Below are positions 1 through 7,560 of a DNA stretch of 27,138 bases, one piece after another. The notes under the pieces were generated by a model. That model was not told where the DNA came from and did no database searches. It worked only from the letters and a program-made list of their open reading frames with translations. Both the position numbers and the translations under genes were made by a program. How positions within the stretch are numbered: position 1 is the first letter of the stretch; every line of letters begins with the position of its first letter. Source of the DNA: an uncultured Bacilli bacterium (GTDB lineage: Bacteria; Bacillota_I; Bacilli_A; RF39; UBA660); NCBI GenBank assembly GCA_934090775.1, contig CAKOKF010000004.1:1-27138 (forward strand), in the 5' to 3' direction.

Positions 1-16
1 AAACATTTAAAAAATA

Positions 17-41
17 ACTCAGTTAAAACCGAGTCATTTTC
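17..41 (+). terminator. Terminator-like hairpin of an upstream gene
   Basis: ACTCAGTT (17-24) pairs with AACCGAGT (27-34) with one A-C mismatch, and a short T-rich stretch (CATTTT) follows. The loop is tight, so the inner pairs probably open. It would end a gene lying left of the window. Confidence 0.45.
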
Positions 42-70
42 TTATAATATTTGTTTCACATCATTGACTA

Positions 71-208
71 ATGTACAGAAAAAATCATACTAAAAACAAG
101 ATAGAAAAAAAGACTAAAGCTAGTAATAATTACCGAATTTACAAGGTTATACTAATGTCTTTCTCTTTACTAGTAAGTTTCGCTATGCTATACTTAGGGT
201 GGACTTAA
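71..208 (+). CDS. Doubtful 45-codon ORF, basic N-terminus plus one hydrophobic segment
   Basis: An open frame starts at ATG 71 and ends with TAA. Its product would have about 25 mostly basic and polar residues followed by one hydrophobic stretch (VILMSFSLLVSFAMLYLGW), a plausible single-pass topology. Against it, I see no Shine-Dalgarno sequence before the ATG, and the -35/-10 elements of the next operon lie inside its 3' half. It could be a small membrane protein, a remnant of a larger gene, or chance. I do not recognise a family. Confidence 0.22.
   Translation: MYRKNHTKNKIEKKTKASNNYRIYKVILMSFSLLVSFAMLYLGWT
166..194 (+). promoter_or_regulatory. SigA-type promoter of the surface-polymer cluster
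   Basis: TTTACT (166-171), a 17-bp spacer and TATACT (189-194) form a good vegetative promoter. The predicted start site near 201 gives a short leader that carries AGGAAGTG just before the ATG at 225. Confidence 0.55.
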
Positions 209-224
209 GAGTAGGAAGTGTATT

Positions 225-1859
225 ATGAAGAAGTTTATTAAAAATATGTTACCCGCCTTTATTATTGGTTTAATTATTAGTTTTATGATGTTCGTTTATG
301 AACCAATTATTATGTTTTTAAATAATCCTAATGATTTATGGTTTGATATAAATACCTTATTACCGGTGGTAGGGGTTTTATTTGTTATTGGTTTATTTGT
401 TGTTTTTATTATTTATTTACTAACTTATTTTGTTACTAAAAAAGTAATAGGAAAAGATAAAATTTTTAAATATTCTTTAATTGTGGGTTTTGTTTTACTC
501 ATTACAACCTATATTGAAGGCAATTATCTTGCTGGAATGTTACCTTCATTAGATGGGAGTGCTATTATTTGGAGCAATTATACTAAAGCCTCTATTATAT
601 CTTTTGTTGTTTTAGGAGTTATATCGGTAATAACTGGTGTTTTAATAAAGAAAATAAAGTTAGATAAAACTATTACTAGTTTAAAATATGTTAGTTTAGC
701 CATTGGAGCGATGTTATTGGTTTCCTTATTAACAACTACTATGACCTCGTCTAATTTAAATAAAGATATTAATGTAACGGCTACTACTAAAAATTTAGAG
801 AATTATTCGGATGATGAAAACTTTATTATATTTTTATTAGATGCCGTTGATTCAAGAACGTTTAATAAAATTATTAAGGAAAAAAAATATAATAAAATTT
901 TAAAGGATTTTACTTATTATCCCGATACGATGTCTGCATATCCATATACAAGAGATTCAATTCCTTTTATTTTGTCAGGAATATGGAACAATAATGAAGA
1001 GGAGTTTGCTAAATATTATAGCCAAGCCTTAGATAATTCTGAATTATTAAAAAAATTGTATCAAAATAATTATGATGTAAATATTTACGATACTGAGATT
1101 ATATATAATAGTAAAAACGCTAAAAAGATTCAAAATTTAACTTTAAATAATAATTATGATTTTCGCTTGTTTGCTAATCAAGAAATTAAGTATTCTTTAT
1201 TTAAATATTTGCCATTTTATTTAAAAAAATATTCTCATATTGAAAGTATGGATTTTAATAAAACTAAGATTGTTGATACTGATATCTTTGATTTAAGTGA
1301 TGTTAATTATTATAGTTATTATTTAGAAAAACAATTGGTTAAAAAATCTGAAAAACAATTTAAATTTATCCATCTAGAAGGCGGTCATGTTCCTTTTAAT
1401 TTGGATGAAAATGTAAATTATATTAGTAATGGTGCTGGAACATATGACCAAAAATTAGAAAGTAGTATTAAAATAGTTGAAAAATATTTAGATAAACTAA
1501 AAAAGAGTAATGTTTATAATAATTCTAATATTATTATTATGGCTGATCATGGTTATAGTTTTATTGGTGCGGAAGGACGTCAAAATCCTATCCTTTATAT
1601 TAAAGGCAAAAATGAAGAGCATAAAAAAATGAACGTATCTGATAAAGCCATATCATATACTGATTTAAACAGTGCATATACAGACCTTCTAAATGGAAAA
1701 AAATCCAATGAACTATTTAAAGATATAACCGATAAAAGAGATCGAAGATATTTATTCTATATATATAACCAAGAAGACCATATGATTGAATATACTCAAA
1801 CTGGTAAGGCTTGGGATTTAAATACTTTAGTTAAAACAGGAAAGGAATTTAATAGATAA
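225..1859 (+). CDS. LtaS-like membrane sulfatase/phosphotransferase
   Basis: Five N-terminal membrane segments (about residues 8-32, 44-70, 82-105, 120-141, 153-173) precede an extracellular alkaline-phosphatase-superfamily domain (about 195-500). This is the architecture of lipoteichoic acid synthase. Candidate metal and catalytic residues are D206 (LLDAVDS), T242 in YPYTRDSIP as nucleophile, H388 (EGGHVPF) and D441-H442 (MADHGY), matching the E/T/D-H set of LtaS. Inferred role: transfer or release of phospho-glycerol-type units outside the membrane. It starts at an ATG with AGGAAGTG upstream, and the YidC-TagF fusion follows 13 bp after its stop. At 544 aa it is shorter than typical LtaS (about 650). 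A related phosphoethanolamine or sulfatase-type activity cannot be excluded. Confidence 0.7.
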   Translation: MKKFIKNMLPAFIIGLIISFMMFVYEPIIMFLNNPNDLWFDINTLLPVVGVLFVIGLFVVFIIYLLTYFVTKKVIGKDKIFKYSLIVGFVLLITTYIEGNYLAGMLPSLDGSAIIWSNYTKASIISFVVLGVISVITGVLIKKIKLDKTITSLKYVSLAIGAMLLVSLLTTTMTSSNLNKDINVTATTKNLENYSDDENFIIFLLDAVDSRTFNKIIKEKKYNKILKDFTYYPDTMSAYPYTRDSIPFILSGIWNNNEEEFAKYYSQALDNSELLKKLYQNNYDVNIYDTEIIYNSKNAKKIQNLTLNNNYDFRLFANQEIKYSLFKYLPFYLKKYSHIESMDFNKTKIVDTDIFDLSDVNYYSYYLEKQLVKKSEKQFKFIHLEGGHVPFNLDENVNYISNGAGTYDQKLESSIKIVEKYLDKLKKSNVYNNSNIIIMADHGYSFIGAEGRQNPILYIKGKNEEHKKMNVSDKAISYTDLNSAYTDLLNGKKSNELFKDITDKRDRRYLFYIYNQEDHMIEYTQTGKAWDLNTLVKTGKEFNR

Positions 1860-1872
1860 GTAGGGTGAAATC

Positions 1873-3969
1873 ATGATAGCAAATATTTTAGGAACAATAA
1901 TGTCTTTTTGTTACTCCTTATGTAAAAATTATGGAGTAGCAATAATAATATTTACATTTCTTAGTAAAGTAATATTATTACCAATTAGCATTTGGGTTCA
2001 AAAAAATTCCATTAAAATGGTTAAAATGCAACCCGATATTAATAAGATAAAAATTGATTGTTTTGGGGATAAAGATAAAATAGCAGATGAAACTGCTAAG
2101 CTATATAAAAAAGAAAAATATAATGCTTTAATCTCGTTAGTACCACTTATTATTCAAATAGTTTTATTAATGGGATTAGTAGAAGTAATTAATAAACCAC
2201 TTACTTATATTTTAAAAACTAATAGCGAAGAAATAACAATTTTAAAAAATGATCTTATCGCTAACGATAGCAGCGTTAATCCCGAATCTTCTTCTTTAGA
2301 ATTAACAATCCTTAATGATTTAAAAGCTGATAAACTAGATAAATATCCTAACTTTACTAAGACTAATAGTTACCAAGAAACAGTTAGCCAAGCTAAAGAT
2401 CTAGATTTAAACTTCCTTGGCTTTGACATGAGTTGGATTGCTGAAAGTAAGGGTGGAATTGCCATCTGGATACCAGTAATTGCAGCCTTAAGTGCTCTTA
2501 TTATGTGTGTGTGTCAAAATCTTATGAACGTTTTACAACAAGAACAATCTAAAATTAATCAGTGGTCAATGGTTGCCTTATCCGTTGGTTTATCATTATA
2601 CCTTGGTTTCTTTGTACCAGCTGGTGTTGCTCTTTACTGGACATTTAGTAACTTATTTGCCATTGTTCTTCAGTGGTTATTAAATATTTGGATAAATCCT
2701 AAAAAACATGTAAACTATGAAGAGTTAGAAAAAACTACTAAAGAATTAAAAGAACTATCTAACTTAGATAAAGCTAAGAAAAGAAGTAAGGAACAAATAA
2801 AAAAAGAAAAAGAAGATTATAAAAGATTCTTTAAAATAGCCAATAAACATCTTGTTTTCTATTCAGAATCAAATGGATTTTATAAATATTTTAAAGGAAT
2901 TATTGAATACTTACTTAAGCATACCAATATAGTAATTCATTATATAACCAGTGATTATAATGATAATATATTTAAAATGGCTGAAAGTAATCCTAATATT
3001 AAACCTTACTATATAGAAGAAAAGAAACTTATTACCTTGATGATGAAAATGGATGCCGATGTTGTCGTTATGACTATGCCTGATTTAGATTCTTACCATA
3101 TCAAGAGAAGCTATGTTAGAAAAGATATAACTTATATATTTATTCCTCATGGCATTGATAGTATTAACTTAACTCAACGATATAAATCAATTAATGCTTA
3201 TGATATATTCTTTGCATGTGGTAAATATCAAAGGCTAGAAGCCGAAGCTACTTATAAAAAATTTGGCTTAAATAATAAGATATTTAATTGGGGTTACTCA
3301 TTATTAGATGATATGATTAATGATTATAAAGCAATTAAAAAAGAAGAAAAAGATCGTAAAAATAAAACAATCTTAATAGCACCTTCTTGGCAAAAAGATA
3401 ATATCTGTGATTTATGCTTAGAAGAATTAATAGATAATTTAAAAACTAATAAGACATACAAAATTATTGTTAGACCACATCCTCAAGAAGTAAGACATTT
3501 TGCTGAAAAATTTGATAGATTAAAAGAAAAATATAAAAACAATAAAAATATTGAAATTCAAACGGATTTTTCTAAAAATGATACCGTATTTAAAGCTGAT
3601 ATGCTAATTACTGATTGGTCTAGTATTGGTTATGAATATGCATATACGACTAAAAAGCCGGTTGTATTTATTAATACCCCAATGAAAATAATGAATCCTA
3701 ATTATAAAGATATAGATGTAGAGCCAATAAATATCTGGTCTCGTGATATAATTGGTAAAAGTCTAGATGTTAATAGTTTAGTAAAAATAAATGAAACAAT
3801 AGAATATTTATTTAAGAACGAAAAAGAATACGCTAAAGAAATAGAAAAATTGCTAAATGATAGTATTTATAATTTAGGAGAATCTGCTGAAAAAGGAGCC
3901 CTTTATTTAGTAGATATTGTTAAAGAAAGTATAGAAAAGAGAAAAAAAGAAAATGAAAAAAATAAGTAA
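1873..3969 (+). CDS. YidC/Oxa1-like domain fused to a CDP-glycerol glycerophosphotransferase
   Basis: Residues 1-275 resemble YidC/Oxa1. There are membrane segments at about 18-41, 84-106, 194-216 and 231-270, a QPDINKIK cytoplasmic loop, and the family's PAGVALYWTFSN signature (249-260). The groove arginine of YidC appears as K32. A charged linker (about 280-318) leads to a TagB/TagF-type domain (about 320-690) with IPHG (424-427), IAPSW (502-506), RPHP (534-537) and TDWSS (580-584). The second domain would add glycerol phosphate (or a similar polyol phosphate) from a CDP donor to an acceptor at the inner membrane face. The start is set by AGGGTGA before the ATG. The two domains share one uninterrupted frame, so this is not an assembly join that I can detect. 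The donor substrate is inferred from the family. Confidence 0.85.
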   Translation: MIANILGTIMSFCYSLCKNYGVAIIIFTFLSKVILLPISIWVQKNSIKMVKMQPDINKIKIDCFGDKDKIADETAKLYKKEKYNALISLVPLIIQIVLLMGLVEVINKPLTYILKTNSEEITILKNDLIANDSSVNPESSSLELTILNDLKADKLDKYPNFTKTNSYQETVSQAKDLDLNFLGFDMSWIAESKGGIAIWIPVIAALSALIMCVCQNLMNVLQQEQSKINQWSMVALSVGLSLYLGFFVPAGVALYWTFSNLFAIVLQWLLNIWINPKKHVNYEELEKTTKELKELSNLDKAKKRSKEQIKKEKEDYKRFFKIANKHLVFYSESNGFYKYFKGIIEYLLKHTNIVIHYITSDYNDNIFKMAESNPNIKPYYIEEKKLITLMMKMDADVVVMTMPDLDSYHIKRSYVRKDITYIFIPHGIDSINLTQRYKSINAYDIFFACGKYQRLEAEATYKKFGLNNKIFNWGYSLLDDMINDYKAIKKEEKDRKNKTILIAPSWQKDNICDLCLEELIDNLKTNKTYKIIVRPHPQEVRHFAEKFDRLKEKYKNNKNIEIQTDFSKNDTVFKADMLITDWSSIGYEYAYTTKKPVVFINTPMKIMNPNYKDIDVEPINIWSRDIIGKSLDVNSLVKINETIEYLFKNEKEYAKEIEKLLNDSIYNLGESAEKGALYLVDIVKESIEKRKKENEKNK

Positions 3970-4213
3970 AATTGGAATATTATCCGTATACACATTATTA
4001 GTTATAATAATGTTAAGTGAAAGTGCAATGGCATACATTGATCCATCAGTAATGACCTATGCTATTCAAGCAATAGCAGGTATCATTATAGCCGTAGGAG
4101 CCTTCATCGGTATTTATTTTCGCAAAATAAAAAAGAATGTTCAAAACAAATTAGGAATTGATGAGAACAAAAATAAAGAAGTAGAATCTGACGACATTAA
4201 GATTGAAAAATAA
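3953..4213 (+). CDS. Small membrane protein of the polymer cluster
   Basis: This 86-aa protein has a hydrophobic N-terminal segment ending in a possible signal-peptidase site (SAMA), then YIDPSVMTYAIQAIAGI, a second hydrophobic segment (about 35-57) and a basic, charged tail. Short proteins with an IDP motif before a membrane helix are, to my recollection, common beside teichoic-acid-like and sulfatase genes, but I know of no proven function. The start overlaps the end of the YidC-TagF gene by 17 bp without a strong ribosome site, so translational coupling is likely. It may be an accessory subunit of the neighbouring membrane enzymes. Confidence 0.7.
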   Translation: MKKISKIGILSVYTLLVIIMLSESAMAYIDPSVMTYAIQAIAGIIIAVGAFIGIYFRKIKKNVQNKLGIDENKNKEVESDDIKIEK

Positions 4214-4228
4214 TAAGTAGGTGATTTT

Positions 4229-5302
4229 ATGTTAAATTTTACAGTTGGTCCAGTTCAATCAAGTGAAGAAATATTAGAAATAGGATCCGAACAAGTTCCT
4301 TACTTTAGAACTCCAGAATTTTCCAAAATAATGTTAGAAAATGAAGAATTAATAAAAAAATTAGCGAAAGCTCCAAAGGATGCTAAAGCAGTCTTTTTAA
4401 CTGGCTCTGGAACGTCAGCAATGGAGGCTACCGTTATGAATGTATTAACAAAGGAAGATAAAGCATTGATAATTAATGGTGGTAGTTTTGGTGCACGTTT
4501 CGTTAAACTATGCCAGTTACATGATGTTGCTTATGAAGAACTAAAGTTAACAACCGGCCACGGTTTTACTTCTAAAGATTTAGAAAAATATCAAGACTCT
4601 AGTTTTACTTGCGCTTTAGTCAACTATCATGAAACATCTACTGGTGAATTATACGATTTAAATTTATTAAGTAAATTTTGTAAACAAAATAATATGCTCT
4701 TAATTGTTGATTGTATTAGTGCATTCTTGGCTGATGAATTTGATATGGAAAAATTAAATGCCGACGTTATGATAACAGGATCACAAAAAGCCTTAGCGTG
4801 TCCTCCTGGAATTTCAATTATTGTTTTATCGGATAGAGCCGTTAAGAGAGTATATAATAATGAGTCAAAATCTATGTATTTGGATTTAAAAAGCGCTTTG
4901 GAAAATGCTAAAAGAGGGCAAACTCCATTTACGCCAGCCGTTTCTATATTAAGACAAATAAATAAGCGGTTACATTTAATAGAGGCAAATGGTGGGATTA
5001 GTAAAAGTATTAATAGCACTAAAGAACTAGCTTCTTATTTCCGTGAGGCTATTAAAGATTTACCACTGGAAATTGTTCCAGATAACTGTTCCAATGCGGT
5101 AACTGCCTTGCATCCATTAAAAAACAATGCTTATGAAATATTTACTATATTAAAAGATAATTATCATATCTGGGTTTGTCCCAATGGTGGCGACCTAAAA
5201 GATAAAATTTTTAGAGTTGGTCATATAGGAGCTTTAACTAAAGAAGATTATGATAAATTGCTAAGTGCTTTAAGAGAAATGTATGAACAGGGGATATTTT
5301 AA
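4229..5302 (+). CDS. PLP-dependent class V aminotransferase, PhnW-like
   Basis: This 357-aa fold-type I enzyme belongs to the class V group of serine-glyoxylate/AGXT and 2-aminoethylphosphonate-pyruvate transaminases. The PLP lysine is K187 in TGSQKALACPPG, the cofactor aspartate is D161, and HETSTG (134-139) is characteristic. The start MLNFTVGPV is the usual start of the group, with AGGTGA upstream. The gene sits 15 bp after the small membrane protein and its TAA overlaps the next ATG by one base. Inferred role: making or using an amino or keto group on a small building block of the surface polymer. No phosphonopyruvate pathway gene (pepM, ppd) is visible, so a phosphonate substrate is only one option. 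Confidence 0.75.
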   Translation: MLNFTVGPVQSSEEILEIGSEQVPYFRTPEFSKIMLENEELIKKLAKAPKDAKAVFLTGSGTSAMEATVMNVLTKEDKALIINGGSFGARFVKLCQLHDVAYEELKLTTGHGFTSKDLEKYQDSSFTCALVNYHETSTGELYDLNLLSKFCKQNNMLLIVDCISAFLADEFDMEKLNADVMITGSQKALACPPGISIIVLSDRAVKRVYNNESKSMYLDLKSALENAKRGQTPFTPAVSILRQINKRLHLIEANGGISKSINSTKELASYFREAIKDLPLEIVPDNCSNAVTALHPLKNNAYEIFTILKDNYHIWVCPNGGDLKDKIFRVGHIGALTKEDYDKLLSALREMYEQGIF

Positions 5303-6633
5303 TGAAAAAAGTTATCACATATGGTACTTATGATTTTCTTCATTATGGCCATATTAAATTATTAGAGCGTGCTAAAGCTCTAGGCGACTATTTAATTGTT
5401 GGTGTTACCTCTGAGGATTTTGATCGCAAACGTGGAAAAATAAATGTTCGTCAGTCACTTGCTGAACGTATTGATAATGTCCGCAAAACAGGCCTTGCCG
5501 ATGAGATAATCGTTGAAGAATATATCGGCCAAAAGATAGATGATATCAAAAGATATGGTATTGATACTTTTGTTTTGGGGTCGGACTGGGAAGGAAAATT
5601 TGATTATTTAAAAGAATATTGCAATGTCGTATATCTACCTCGAACGGAAGGCATTTCGAGTACGCAAATTCGTTGTGAGCAACAAGAAATAAAAATGGGC
5701 GTTGTCGGTGATGATATAGATTTTTTAAATAAATATTGTCTAGAAGATAATTATGTTAATGGTATAAAAATTATTGGTATTTGTACAAATGTTAATAAAG
5801 ATATTTTAAAAGAAAAATTTCCTGTGAAAGAAATGGAAATAATCACAAATAAGCTAAATGATCTTTTAAATGGAGTCGATGCTATTTATATTAATTCTCC
5901 AATAGATGACCATTATGAAGAAATAAAAATAGCTTTAAATTGCGGTAAACATGTTTTATGTGAGTCACCAATTTGCAATGATAAGAAAAAATGTAAAGAA
6001 TTATTTGCACTAGCTAAGAAGAACAAACTAGTATTAATGGATGCTAACCGTACTTCTTATGCAATGGCTTATTCAAGGTTATTATTACTTATAAAGGGTG
6101 GAGAAATAGGTAATGTTTTGTCAGTCGAAGCCACTATTACTAATATGAGTAACTATTTAAAAACCAAAAATGCTCATAGTTTTAATAATCTTGGTGCGCA
6201 AGCCTTAATACCTATACTTGATATTTTAGGATGTAATTACGATAAATATCATTTTTATACTAAGATGACAGAAGAAAACAATGATTTGTTTACTAGATTA
6301 GATATAGTCTATAAAAATGCAGTTGCAACCTTAAAAGTAGCTGAAGGCGCTAAATCAGAAGGAGAACTTATCGTTACTGGAACTAATGGTTATCTAATTG
6401 TCCCAGCACCTTGGTGGAAACCCGATTATTTTGAGATAAGATATGAAAATATGAACAATAATAAACGTTATTTCTATCAACTAAATGGTGAGGGTATAAG
6501 ATACCAATTATTATCATTTATTACAGCTATAAATGGTGATAAAAATTCTATGCATATACTTGAAAAAAATTCAATTACTATCTGTGATTTTATGAATAAG
6601 TTCCAAAATAGTCAAAATTTAACTAGAATTTAA
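5302..6633 (+). CDS. TagD-type cytidylyltransferase fused to a degenerate Gfo/Idh-like domain
   Basis: Residues 1-128 are a glycerol-3-phosphate cytidylyltransferase-type domain. Its GTYDFLHYGH start contains the HxGH CTP-binding motif (14-17), with GSDWEGKF (93-100) and ISSTQIR (118-124). It would make the CDP-activated unit used by the TagF domain two genes upstream. Residues 131-443 resemble a Gfo/Idh/MocA oxidoreductase (INSPIDDHYEEIKIALNCGK). The catalytic EKP lysine is serine (ESP, 221-223), and the expected D and H of the GxxxDxGxH segment appear as Q and P in GAQALIPILDIL. The first Rossmann glycine motif is also poor. The second half may therefore be a binding or scaffold domain rather than a dehydrogenase. 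It is the last gene of the cluster; its start overlaps the previous stop, with AGGGGAT upstream. Confidence 0.8.
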   Translation: MKKVITYGTYDFLHYGHIKLLERAKALGDYLIVGVTSEDFDRKRGKINVRQSLAERIDNVRKTGLADEIIVEEYIGQKIDDIKRYGIDTFVLGSDWEGKFDYLKEYCNVVYLPRTEGISSTQIRCEQQEIKMGVVGDDIDFLNKYCLEDNYVNGIKIIGICTNVNKDILKEKFPVKEMEIITNKLNDLLNGVDAIYINSPIDDHYEEIKIALNCGKHVLCESPICNDKKKCKELFALAKKNKLVLMDANRTSYAMAYSRLLLLIKGGEIGNVLSVEATITNMSNYLKTKNAHSFNNLGAQALIPILDILGCNYDKYHFYTKMTEENNDLFTRLDIVYKNAVATLKVAEGAKSEGELIVTGTNGYLIVPAPWWKPDYFEIRYENMNNNKRYFYQLNGEGIRYQLLSFITAINGDKNSMHILEKNSITICDFMNKFQNSQNLTRI

Positions 6634-6648
6634 GATAAATAGATAGTC

Positions 6649-6677
6649 TTGGTTTTTACTTCATTATGTGGTATATT
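6649..6677 (+). promoter_or_regulatory. Promoter of the pseudopilin-like gene
   Basis: TTGGTT (6649-6654), a 17-bp spacer and TATATT (6672-6677). The predicted start site (about 6684) lies downstream of an in-frame ATG at 6666, which supports the later start at 6702. Confidence 0.55.
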
Positions 6678-6701
6678 GTTACTGTAAGTGGAGGCAAAAA
6701 T

Positions 6702-7064
6702 ATGCGTAAGAAAAATGGTTATACATTTATTGATATATTAATAGTAGTAGTGGCCTTAGGTCTAGTAACTTTATTTACGGTTCCTAAACTAAGTCATGCT
6801 TTTGAAAATGATAAAGATACTTTATATAATGATTCATTAGAACTGTATCTTAACCAAGCAACTAAGTACGGTAATACTATTAAAGATGAAGTAAAAGAAA
6901 ATAATTCTTATATAGTCAGTATTAAAGACTTAGTTGATAAAGGCTATATTGGTAGTACCGATGGCGATGTTACTGATATAAGAGATGGTAGTTCTATGTT
7001 AAATATCAAAATTCATTTAATTTATGATACTGAAAAAGATTTAGTGTATGCTGAGCTCGTTTAA
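6702..7064 (+). CDS. Type IV pseudopilin-like protein
   Basis: This 120-aa protein begins with a short basic leader MRKKNG followed by YTFIDILIVVVALGLVTLF, a class III (prepilin) signal with cleavage expected after G6. Mature residue 5 is Asp rather than the usual Glu, and residue 1 is Tyr. The remainder is a soluble acidic domain of about 90 residues. The start at 6702 is chosen because GGAGG (6690-6694) stands 7 bp before it and the promoter overlaps the longer frame. It is monocistronic, with its own promoter and terminator. No pilin peptidase, ATPase or other pilin gene lies in the window, so assembly genes would have to be elsewhere. Confidence 0.65.
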   Translation: MRKKNGYTFIDILIVVVALGLVTLFTVPKLSHAFENDKDTLYNDSLELYLNQATKYGNTIKDEVKENNSYIVSIKDLVDKGYIGSTDGDVTDIRDGSSMLNIKIHLIYDTEKDLVYAELV

Positions 7065-7089
7065 GAAGTTAATTTGTTAGCTTCTTTTT
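7065..7089 (+). terminator. Intrinsic terminator after the pseudopilin gene
   Basis: GAAGTTAA and TTAGCTTC form an 8-bp stem (one G-U pair) around TTTG, followed by five T. It starts right after the stop codon. Confidence 0.8.
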
Positions 7090-7170
7090 AACTTTATTTA
7101 TAACTAAGAAATCTATTTAAATAAAATTAGTAATAATAAATTTCTTGATTAAAATTAAATAGCCACCAAA

Positions 7171-7192
7171 AAGTGTCAAATAAGTGTCAAAT
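7171..7192 (+). repeat. Perfect 11-bp tandem repeat upstream of rpoZ
   Basis: AAGTGTCAAAT occurs twice head to tail with no gap. The TGTCAAA core differs by one base from the Spo0A-box core TGTCGAA. The repeat ends 65 bp before the rpoZ start and just upstream of two TATGATAA stretches (7205, 7229). I could not place a convincing -35/-10 pair here. Confidence 0.6.
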
Positions 7193-7257
7193 TTTCACAA
7201 AAGTTATGATAAATACTTGAAAAAATAGTATGATAATTCATGTAAGGAGAGATAAAT

Positions 7258-7455
7258 ATGTTATACCCATCTATTGATAAACTATTAAATATTGTGGACT
7301 CAAAGTACAAATTAGTACACATTGCTTCTCGTCGTAGTAAGCAAATGATGGAAAATCATCATTTTCAAATGAATGAAAATGAATACAAGAGTAAGAAAGA
7401 ATTAGGTAGAGCCCTTGAAGAATTAGAAAAAGGTTTAATCAAGGTTGAAAACTAA
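7258..7455 (+). CDS. rpoZ: RNA polymerase omega subunit
   Basis: The 65-aa protein begins with MLYPSIDKLLNIVDSKYKLV and continues ASRRSKQM, the conserved N-terminal half of omega. The C-terminal helix (ELGRALEELEKG) is typical of Firmicutes. Omega binds and stabilises the beta-prime subunit during RNA polymerase assembly. AAGGAGAG precedes the ATG. In Bacillus it lies beside gmk and priA; here it stands alone between the pseudopilin gene and polA. Confidence 0.88.
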   Translation: MLYPSIDKLLNIVDSKYKLVHIASRRSKQMMENHHFQMNENEYKSKKELGRALEELEKGLIKVEN

Positions 7456-7483
7456 TTCTTTTTTCTTTTTCTAAGAAATTTCG

Positions 7484-7507
7484 CACTAAAAAGCTAGTTT
7501 TTAAGTG
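7484..7507 (+). terminator. Hairpin after rpoZ, weak terminator candidate
   Basis: CACT and AGTG enclose an A-tract and a T-tract that pair (one A-A mismatch). The T-tract is inside the stem and no U-run follows, so termination is uncertain. Confidence 0.35.
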
Positions 7508-7524
7508 TATAAAACATCCTTACG

Positions 7525-7533
7525 TGTTATACT
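7525..7533 (+). promoter_or_regulatory. Extended -10 promoter of polA
   Basis: TGTTATACT is an extended -10 element (TGn plus TATACT). No good -35 lies 16-18 bp upstream. The leader then carries GGAAGG (7546-7551) 9 bp before the polA ATG. Confidence 0.5.
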
Positions 7534-7560
7534 TATTAAGTAGATGGAAGGATAATTTTT

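Noticed and set aside
4627..5019. Minus-strand open frame of 130 codons
   Set aside because: It lies wholly inside the aminotransferase gene, has no ribosome site and no recognisable domain; it mirrors the coding frame opposite.
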